Positions 56,747 to 64,000 of a stretch of 64,000 nt of DNA are shown here, piece after piece. Below the pieces are notes generated by a model. That model searched no databases. It worked only from the letters and a program-made list of their open reading frames with translations, and was not told where the DNA came from. Source of the DNA: Halopseudomonas nanhaiensis (lineage in GTDB: Bacteria > Pseudomonadota > Gammaproteobacteria > Pseudomonadales > Pseudomonadaceae); the NCBI RefSeq assembly GCF_020025155.1, contig NZ_CP073751.1:620001-684000 (forward strand). Reading direction: 5' to 3'. The position numbers and the translations under genes are program-made. Each line of letters begins with the position of its first letter. The stretch's first letter is position 1.

Positions 56747-57571
56747 TTACTTGAACGTACCTATGAAGATCGCCGGATCGACCCGCGCGTCGTTCAGACT
56801 GACATTCCAGTGCAGGTGCGGGCCAGTGGCTCGGCCCGTAGCGCCAACCTTGCCTAGATGCCCACCGCGAACGACTTCGTCACCCACCTTCACGTCAATG
56901 GCCGAGAGATGGCAGAACATGCTGATGAGACCCTGGCCATGGTCGACAAACACCGTCTTGCCGTTGAAGAAATAATCACCGACCAATATCACACGTCCGG
57001 CAGCCGGGGCCTTGATCGGCGTCCCGGTTGGCACGGCGAAATCCAGCCCGGAGTGCGGGTTGCGTTCTTCACCGTTGAAAAAGCGGCGTAGCCCGAAGGC
57101 GCTGGACAGACGTCCGTCGACAGGTCGGTCGAACAGCAGATTGCTTGGTTGCCTGGCGCTGAACTGGCGGTACGCTTCCAGTTGCTCCTCAAGCTCACGT
57201 TGTATGCGCTTTAGCCGCGCCGCATCCGGGTTGACCTGTTGCTGATTACGCAGGGTGATGTGCTGCGACGCATATTCGCGCGGCTGGACGGTGAAATTCA
57301 GGCGCTCGCCAGTGTCGCTCTCGATGTGTTCGGTTCCGGGCTTCACCGTCAGAGGGATGCCGACGATGGCGATCCAGCGCTTATCGTCTTCGCGAACCGT
57401 CAGAACCGGCTTGCCCTGATAGCGGACTCTGGCTGGGGTGTCGGCCTCCGCTAGCGGTACGACGGCCACGCCGCCTGGTACCGGCTTGTTCAATAGCCGG
57501 GTGATGAAACCTTCGGCACAGACCGGAAGGGAAAGACAGGCAAACAGAGCGGCAATCAACAGACGATTCAT
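56747..57571 (-). CDS. M23 family metallopeptidase (LytM-type)
   Basis: A 274-residue exported protein with a signal peptide (MNRLLIAALFACLSLPVCA). A beta-rich N-terminal region precedes a LytM/M23 peptidase domain. The zinc ligands are in NPHSGLDFAVPTGTP (HxxxD) and in the final HLHW. It probably cuts peptidoglycan cross-links or activates amidases in the periplasm. It lies 6 nt downstream of xseA on the same strand and is likely co-transcribed. Confidence 0.9.
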   Translation of the reverse strand: MNRLLIAALFACLSLPVCAEGFITRLLNKPVPGGVAVVPLAEADTPARVRYQGKPVLTVREDDKRWIAIVGIPLTVKPGTEHIESDTGERLNFTVQPREYASQHITLRNQQQVNPDAARLKRIQRELEEQLEAYRQFSARQPSNLLFDRPVDGRLSSAFGLRRFFNGEERNPHSGLDFAVPTGTPIKAPAAGRVILVGDYFFNGKTVFVDHGQGLISMFCHLSAIDVKVGDEVVRGGHLGKVGATGRATGPHLHWNVSLNDARVDPAIFIGTFK

Positions 57572-57577
57572 AAGGAC

Positions 57578-58960
57578 TCAGTCGAGCAGGGAAAGGGTGT
57601 GCGGTTCGTCCGGGTCGTTCTCTACACGCACCGTCAGGCGCCCATCGCTCAGGCGCGCTTCGAGACGCTGTCCGACCTGCACGTCGGCATGACTGCGAAT
57701 CGCGTGGCCGCGCTGATCGAGCAGGATGCTGTAGCCGCGGCCGAGCGTGGCCAGCGGGCTGACCAGATGGAGCGTCTGCGCTGTGTTGTCGAATTGGCGC
57801 CTGGTCTGCGTCAGCCGCTGGGCAATGGCCCGCGGCAGTCTGGCGGCGAGCGGATCGAAGCGTTGCCGGAGCAGGGTAATGCGGTGGCCGGGGTGCCTCG
57901 CCTGAAGCCGCGCGCTCACACGCGCAAGGCGCTGCTCCAGTTGGGCGAAACGGTGCGTCTGGGCACGTTTCAGCCGCAACTCCAGGTCGTCCAACCGTTG
58001 CGCCTGCTGGGCGAGCCGCTCGCCGGGGTGACGCAGCCGCTTGCGCAGGCTGTCGATCAGGGTCTGCTCACGCTTCAGTCGCTCACGCATGCAGTGTTGC
58101 AGCTGGCGCTGCGCGCGTTCGACCTGCAACAGCATGGTGCGCTGGTCCGGGCTCAACAGTTCTGCGGCCGCCGACGGGGTAGGAGCCCGGACGTCCGCAG
58201 CGAAGTCACTGATCGAAACGTCGGTTTCATGGCCGACGGCGCACACGGTGGGTGTTATGCAAGCTGCGAGCGCACGGACGACGATTTCTTCATTGAAGGG
58301 CCAGAGATCCTCGAGGGAGCCGCCGCCGCGGGCCATGATCAGCGCGTCAAAACCGGCCCGGTCGGCGAGCTCCAGCGCGCGTACGATTTGAGGTGCCGCA
58401 TCACGACCCTGGACCGGGGTCGGCACGATGACCAGCTCGACGAACGGAGCGCGCCGCTGAAACACGCTGATGATGTCCCGCACGGCTGCGCCGCTGGGGG
58501 ACGTCACCACGCCGATACGCCGCGGGTGGCCGGGCAACGCCCGCTTGCGCTCGCTGGCGAAGAGTCCTTCTTCCTTTAGTCTGGCCTTCAGCGCTTCGAA
58601 CGCCTGCCGCAAAGCGCCGTCGCCGGCGGGCTCCAGACTGTCGACGATCATCTGATAGTCGCCGCGGCCTTCGTAGAGACTGACCTTGCCCCGGGCACGC
58701 ACCAGCTGACCGTCGCGAAGATCAAGACGCACGCGCTGGGCGTGCTGCCGGAACAACGCACAGCGAACCTGAGCCTTGTCGTCCTTGAGGGTGAAGTACA
58801 GGTGTCCGGAGGAGGGCCGCGACAGGTTCGACAGCTCGCCCTCGACCCACAGCCGAGGAAACACGTCTTCCAGCAGCGATCGCGCACGCGCGTTGAGCTG
58901 GCTTACGGTGAGCACTTCACGTTCGGCGCCCAGGCGCTGAAATATCGCATCGTCATTCAT
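57578..58960 (-). CDS. xseA: Exodeoxyribonuclease VII large subunit
   Basis: A 460-residue nuclease subunit. The N-terminal OB-fold (LSNLSRPSSGHLYFTLKDD) binds DNA, the central catalytic region contains GVVTSPSGAAVRDI, RGGGSLEDLWPFN and GHETDVSISDFAADVRAPTPS, and a long coiled-coil C-terminus follows. The small subunit xseB is not adjacent. It is divergent from guaB. Confidence 0.96.
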   Translation of the reverse strand: MNDDAIFQRLGAEREVLTVSQLNARARSLLEDVFPRLWVEGELSNLSRPSSGHLYFTLKDDKAQVRCALFRQHAQRVRLDLRDGQLVRARGKVSLYEGRGDYQMIVDSLEPAGDGALRQAFEALKARLKEEGLFASERKRALPGHPRRIGVVTSPSGAAVRDIISVFQRRAPFVELVIVPTPVQGRDAAPQIVRALELADRAGFDALIMARGGGSLEDLWPFNEEIVVRALAACITPTVCAVGHETDVSISDFAADVRAPTPSAAAELLSPDQRTMLLQVERAQRQLQHCMRERLKREQTLIDSLRKRLRHPGERLAQQAQRLDDLELRLKRAQTHRFAQLEQRLARVSARLQARHPGHRITLLRQRFDPLAARLPRAIAQRLTQTRRQFDNTAQTLHLVSPLATLGRGYSILLDQRGHAIRSHADVQVGQRLEARLSDGRLTVRVENDPDEPHTLSLLD

Positions 58961-58991
58961 CCTGCCATGTTAGCCTCAAGCCCCGGCGTAG

Positions 58992-60560
<1,569 letters not shown>

Positions 60561-60571
60561 AACTCATTCGC

Positions 60572-60660
60572 TGTAGGCTCAAGGCTATAGGCTGGGCGGT
60601 CTGCTCCCGGTGTTTACGGAGTGGATCTCTCAGCGGTCAGCCGCCAGCCTTTAGCCCTAT
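60572..60660. repeat. Imperfect AGGCTGG-word hairpin between guaB and guaA
   Basis: GTAGGCTCAAGGCTATAGGC followed by TGGGCGG is matched, inverted, by CCGCCAGCCTTTAGCCCTAT at 60641-60660. It uses the same AGGCTGG word as the array at 17413 and the hairpin at 41738. It separates two genes normally in one operon and could set their mRNA ratio. Confidence 0.5.
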
Positions 60661-60678
60661 CTAGCCAAAGGAAGATCG

Positions 60679-62256
60679 ATGTCTCAGGACATTCATGCCC
60701 ACCGGATCCTGATTCTGGATTTCGGCTCGCAGTACACCCAGCTGATCGCCCGCCGCATTCGCGAGATCGGCGTCTACTGCGAGATTCATCCCTGGGATAT
60801 GGACCAGGCGGCCATTACCGAGTACGCGCCCCGCGGCATCGTCCTGGCTGGCGGTCCTGAATCGGTACCGCTGCCTGGCTCCCCGCGCGCGCCGGAGATC
60901 GTCTTCAGTCTTGGTGTCCCGGTGCTGGGTATCTGCTACGGCATGCAAACCATGGCCGATCAGCTCGGCGGCAAGGTCGAAGGTTCACCCGAGCAGGAGT
61001 TCGGCTACGCCCGCGTCGACATAGTCGGCAAGAGCGACTTTCTCTCCGGCATCGAAGACCACATCGACGATGACGGGCTTCTCAGTCTCGACGTCTGGAT
61101 GAGCCATGGTGACAAGGTCATCAGCCTGCCCGACGGATTTCATATCATCGCCAGCACCCCGAGTTGCCCGATTGCAGCGATGGGTGACGAGTCGCGGCAT
61201 TTCTATGGCGTACAGTTCCATCCGGAGGTGACCCATACGCGCCAGGGCGGTCGCATCCTGTCGCGCTTCCTGCTGGAGATCTGTGGCTGTGAGGCACTCT
61301 GGACGCCGTCCAATATCGTTGATGATGCCATCGCCACCGTGCGCGCCCAGGTGGGTGACGCCAAGGTGCTGCTGGGTCTGTCCGGTGGAGTCGACTCATC
61401 GGTGGTTGCCGCGTTGCTGCACAAGGCCATCGGGGATCAGTTGACCTGCGTATTCGTCGACAATGGTTTGCTGCGCCTGCATGAGGGTGAGCAGGTGATG
61501 GCGATGTTTGCCGAGAACATGGGTGTCAAGGTGATCCGGGCCAACGCCGAGGAGAAGTTCCTGTCCCGGTTGCTGGGCGTCACCGACCCGGAAGAGAAGC
61601 GCAAGATCATCGGCCGTACCTTCATCGAAGTGTTCGACGAAGAAGCGACGCGTTTGCAGGGCATCAAGTATCTGGCACAGGGCACCATCTACCCGGATGT
61701 CATCGAGTCCGCCGGGGCAAAGACCGGCAAGGCGCATGTGATCAAGTCGCACCATAATGTCGGCGGCCTGCCGGACGACATGGCGTTCGAGCTCGTCGAG
61801 CCATTGCGCGAGCTGTTCAAGGACGAGGTGCGCAAGATTGGACTCGAGCTGGGCCTTCCCTACGATATGGTCTATCGGCATCCGTTCCCGGGGCCAGGGC
61901 TGGGGGTACGCATCCTGGCTGAAGTGCGCAAGGAATATGCGGAGATCCTGCGCCGCGCCGATTACATCTTCATCGAGGAATTGCGCAGGGCCGACCTATA
62001 CCACAAGACCAGCCAGGCATTCGCTGTATTCCTGCCGGTGCGGTCGGTCGGAGTGGTGGGTGATGGCCGCCGCTACGAGTGGGTCATTGCGTTGCGCGCA
62101 GTCGAGACGATCGACTTCATGACGGCACGCTGGGCTCATCTCCCGTACGAGTTTCTCGAGAAGGTTTCCAATCGCATCATCAACGAGATCAGCGGTGTAT
62201 CTCGGGTGACTTACGATATTTCCAGCAAGCCGCCGGCGACCATCGAATGGGAATGA
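60679..62256 (+). CDS. guaA: GMP synthase (glutamine-hydrolysing)
   Basis: A 525-residue enzyme aminating XMP to GMP. The N-terminal glutamine amidotransferase has its nucleophile in GICYGMQT and histidine in QFHPEVTH; the ATP pyrophosphatase loop is [10 protein letters not shown]; the C-terminal dimerisation domain ends with [17 protein letters not shown] precedes the ATG. Confidence 0.97.
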   Translation: MSQDIHAHRILILDFGSQYTQLIARRIREIGVYCEIHPWDMDQAAITEYAPRGIVLAGGPESVPLPGSPRAPEIVFSLGVPVLGICYGMQTMADQLGGKVEGSPEQEFGYARVDIVGKSDFLSGIEDHIDDDGLLSLDVWMSHGDKVISLPDGFHIIASTPSCPIAAMGDESRHFYGVQFHPEVTHTRQGGRILSRFLLEICGCEALWTPSNIVDDAIATVRAQVGDAKVLLGLSGGVDSSVVAALLHKAIGDQLTCVFVDNGLLRLHEGEQVMAMFAENMGVKVIRANAEEKFLSRLLGVTDPEEKRKIIGRTFIEVFDEEATRLQGIKYLAQGTIYPDVIESAGAKTGKAHVIKSHHNVGGLPDDMAFELVEPLRELFKDEVRKIGLELGLPYDMVYRHPFPGPGLGVRILAEVRKEYAEILRRADYIFIEELRRADLYHKTSQAFAVFLPVRSVGVVGDGRRYEWVIALRAVETIDFMTARWAHLPYEFLEKVSNRIINEISGVSRVTYDISSKPPATIEWE

Positions 62257-62272
62257 GCGTGCGCGTTTGATG

Positions 62273-62300
62273 AAAAACCCGCCGTAAGGCGGGTTTTTTT
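62273..62300. terminator. Bidirectional terminator after guaA
   Basis: CCCGCC-GTAA-GGCGGG with five A before and seven T after. It lies between guaA and the convergent lipoprotein gene. Confidence 0.92.
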
Positions 62301-62925
62301 ATTGCTGCTCGCGCGCGCTTCGCAACCGCTCGCGCGTCCATGGAATGAGCTCGGCTTCCAGCTGCGCTGTCGCGCGTCCGAAGGCCTGGACCACCGCAGG
62401 AACCTGCGTGTTCTCCAGCTCTTCTTCAATCAGAAACGTCCGGCTGGCAAGCATGCGCCGCTCAGTGGGATCGATCAGGCGGGTGTCGAGCTCGATGATC
62501 GCCCTGGGTGGGCCATCCATGTAACTCACCTGGAATCGCCGTAGATCGCTGCTCAGATGGTAATCCGCGTGGAGCGAATGGTCGTCGGTACTGACCTGTG
62601 CCAGGACCCCGCTGCGGCTGAAGGCCCGGGTCAGGCGTTCGCGCAGCATCGCCGGCGCCGGGTCGGACCAGCGCACCCCCTTGTAGGCACTGATCTCGTC
62701 GCCTTCCGGGTTTACCAGGATCCGCGGCCCGCTGACGGCGATGCCCGCGTGGGGAGTGTTGATGCGCAGAGAGCTGGAATCCGGCTGCTGCTGCAGCGGC
62801 TCCATTCGAGGCGCAGGCAACTGATAGACGGTGACCGGCTCGGTCTCCGGAAGCACGGTACAGGCTGCAAGCAGACCGATGCTCGCGCAAAGCGCCACGC
62901 TTCGCATACCCCGGGTGATGATCAT
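62299..62925 (-). CDS. ABC-type transport auxiliary lipoprotein (PqiC-like)
   Basis: A 208-residue lipoprotein. The signal ends in LLAAC (lipobox, Cys near residue 22), followed by the family pattern YQLPAPR, VSGPRILVNPEGDEISAYKGVRWSDPAPAML (split over two strands) and a late helix. Members work with MCE-type lipid transporters between the membranes. Its start overlaps the stop of the MlaD-like gene by four bases. Confidence 0.85.
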   Translation of the reverse strand: MIITRGMRSVALCASIGLLAACTVLPETEPVTVYQLPAPRMEPLQQQPDSSSLRINTPHAGIAVSGPRILVNPEGDEISAYKGVRWSDPAPAMLRERLTRAFSRSGVLAQVSTDDHSLHADYHLSSDLRRFQVSYMDGPPRAIIELDTRLIDPTERRMLASRTFLIEEELENTQVPAVVQAFGRATAQLEAELIPWTRERLRSAREQQ

Positions 62926-63860
62926 GGTTCGAACTCCTCAAGCGAATCGCGGCCGAGCAGGAAGCGGGTAGGGTTGTCCTCGATGCGCCGCGTTATCGAG
63001 CGCAGGGAAGAAAGACTGCCGCGCAGTTCGTTGATAGCCGGCTCCAGTTGTCCCAATCCCTGCATGCCACTGGAAAACGCTTCGCGGTTCTGGTTCAGCA
63101 TGTCCTCGAGCGTTGAAGTTGTCCTGGCAATGGACGCGAGCGCCTCTTCGGCGCCATCCAGCGTACGCATGCCCTGCTCATTGAGCAGCTGGTCCGCACT
63201 CGCCATCATCTGGCTGGTCTGCTCCAGGGTCTGGTTAGCCTGCCGGCTGACCTGTGTCAGCTCTTCGATGAGTCCGCCGACATTCTCGCTCTGGGCCGAC
63301 ATGTTCTGCGCGGCGCCATCGATGGACTCGAGCATGGAGCTGATGCGATTGACGTTCTCCTCGGACACAATGGAACGCGCTGCCGCCACCAGCTGGTTGA
63401 CGTTGGTCACCAGATCCTCGCCGTTGGCGAGCAGCGTGGAAATCGGCGACGGTGATGCGACGATCACCGGCAGCCGGCCTTCGTCACTGCGCAGCGGCGG
63501 ACTTTCCGGCGTGCCGTGGCTCAGTTCGATGACCGAGGTGCCGGTTATGCCGGTGAACGATAGCCTGGCGCGGGTATCTTCCTTGATCGGCACGCTCGAC
63601 TCGATGCGCACGGTGGCCAGTACCCGACGCGGGTCTTCCGGATCCAGTCCGAGCTCGGTGATGTCGCCAACGCGGATGCCGCTGTATTGCACCGTGCTGC
63701 CGCGAGAGAGACCGGTCACGGCCTCGTTGAAAACCACGACGTACTCGTCGTATTCGCTGCTGGTCGCGGTATTGCCGAGCCAGATGGCGAAGACCACTGC
63801 GGCACCCGCTGCGAGCAGGGTGAACAGCCCGATCAGAACGTGATGTGCTCGGGTTTCCAT
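62922..63860 (-). CDS. MlaD/MCE family lipid transport protein
   Basis: A 312-residue protein with one N-terminal membrane helix (VLIGLFTLLAAGAAVVFAIWL) and one MCE domain (about residues 38-115; GLSRGSTVQYSGIRVGDI), followed by a long helical region with many Gln and Ser. It would form a hexameric channel or shuttle for phospholipid movement across the periplasm. The ATG at 63860 starts METRAHHVLIG; an ATG three codons earlier overlaps the upstream stop. The ATPase gene lies 2 nt upstream. Confidence 0.88.
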   Translation of the reverse strand: METRAHHVLIGLFTLLAAGAAVVFAIWLGNTATSSEYDEYVVVFNEAVTGLSRGSTVQYSGIRVGDITELGLDPEDPRRVLATVRIESSVPIKEDTRARLSFTGITGTSVIELSHGTPESPPLRSDEGRLPVIVASPSPISTLLANGEDLVTNVNQLVAAARSIVSEENVNRISSMLESIDGAAQNMSAQSENVGGLIEELTQVSRQANQTLEQTSQMMASADQLLNEQGMRTLDGAEEALASIARTTSTLEDMLNQNREAFSSGMQGLGQLEPAINELRGSLSSLRSITRRIEDNPTRFLLGRDSLEEFEP

Positions 63861-63862
63861 GA

Positions 63863-64000
63863 TCAGCATTGCTCCGGCTGGTGGTATGAATTGACGGCTG
63901 TCGCTGCGGCGCGTCCGCGCGGACCGTGAAAATACTCCTGAATCCAGGCATTGTCGGTGGCGGCAACGCGCTCGAGGCTGTCGGCGACCAGCACGCGACG
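63863..64000 (-). CDS. ABC transporter ATP-binding protein of the MCE system (3' end only)
   Basis: The last 45 codons of a gene whose start lies outside the window, read on the minus strand to a TGA at 63863. The tail (VLVADSLERVAATDNAWIQEYFHG followed by PRGRAA, split) is typical of MlaF-like ATPases that end with a DNPWI.EYF.GPRGR segment. It belongs to the same operon as the MlaD-like and lipoprotein genes. Confidence 0.8.
   Translation of the reverse strand, partial: RRVLVADSLERVAATDNAWIQEYFHGPRGRAAATAVNSYHQPEQC

Overview
The window looks like a chromosomal segment of a GC-rich gammaproteobacterium of the Pseudomonas/Halopseudomonas type. The support is the gene order (tRNA-Leu, queA, tgt, yajC, secD, secF, suhB, trmJ, cysE, iscS, ndk, rlmN, pilF, rodZ, ispG, hisS, yfgM, bamB, der, then xseA, guaB, guaA), the long LeuA, the long Pta, an AlkK-like acyl-CoA ligase and the DUF2388/DUF4105 pair. 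Species cannot be fixed from sequence alone.

Left part (1-25.6 kb): the end of a siderophore/haem-type ABC ATPase; a lipid-use cluster (thiolase, AlkK-like acyl-CoA ligase, DUF1329 outer-surface protein, large MalT-like LuxR activator) in which two promoters share an unusual element; a dicarboxylate/amino-acid symporter; an M42 peptidase; an MBL hydrolase; an OmpA-like lipoprotein; an acyltransferase; ackA-pta; a SlyD-type isomerase; a TetR/Old Yellow Enzyme pair; a glycosyltransferase; cysZ; a peroxiredoxin and trxB; and two exported proteins.

Accessory island (about 25.9-36.1 kb): an element of about 10.2 kb inserted in the 3' end of tRNA-Leu(CAA). It has a P4-type integrase, an AlpA-like regulator, a Toprim primase, a P-loop replication ATPase, small unknown proteins, an att-like duplication, and three copies of a 10-bp arm-type repeat near its two ends. 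There are no capsid or packaging genes, so it resembles a minimal satellite or integrative island. Its distal end carries one low-GC cargo gene on the opposite strand. This encodes a 1340-residue protein with an N-terminal NACHT/STAND ATPase, a long helical middle with a CxC-x6-CxC cluster, and a C-terminal PD-(D/E)XK-like nuclease. It is the best candidate in the window for an undescribed anti-phage system.

Right part (36.1-64 kb): core housekeeping genes for queuosine, Sec export, tRNA methylation, cysteine synthesis, isoprenoid precursors, histidyl-tRNA, outer-membrane assembly, ribosome biogenesis, leucine and GMP. The isc cluster is reduced to iscS alone: iscR, iscU, iscA, hscBA and fdx are absent between cysE and ndk, and IscS has lost its C-terminal scaffold-binding tail. 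The window ends in an MCE/Mla-type lipid transport operon (ATPase, MlaD-like protein, auxiliary lipoprotein) that runs off the right edge.
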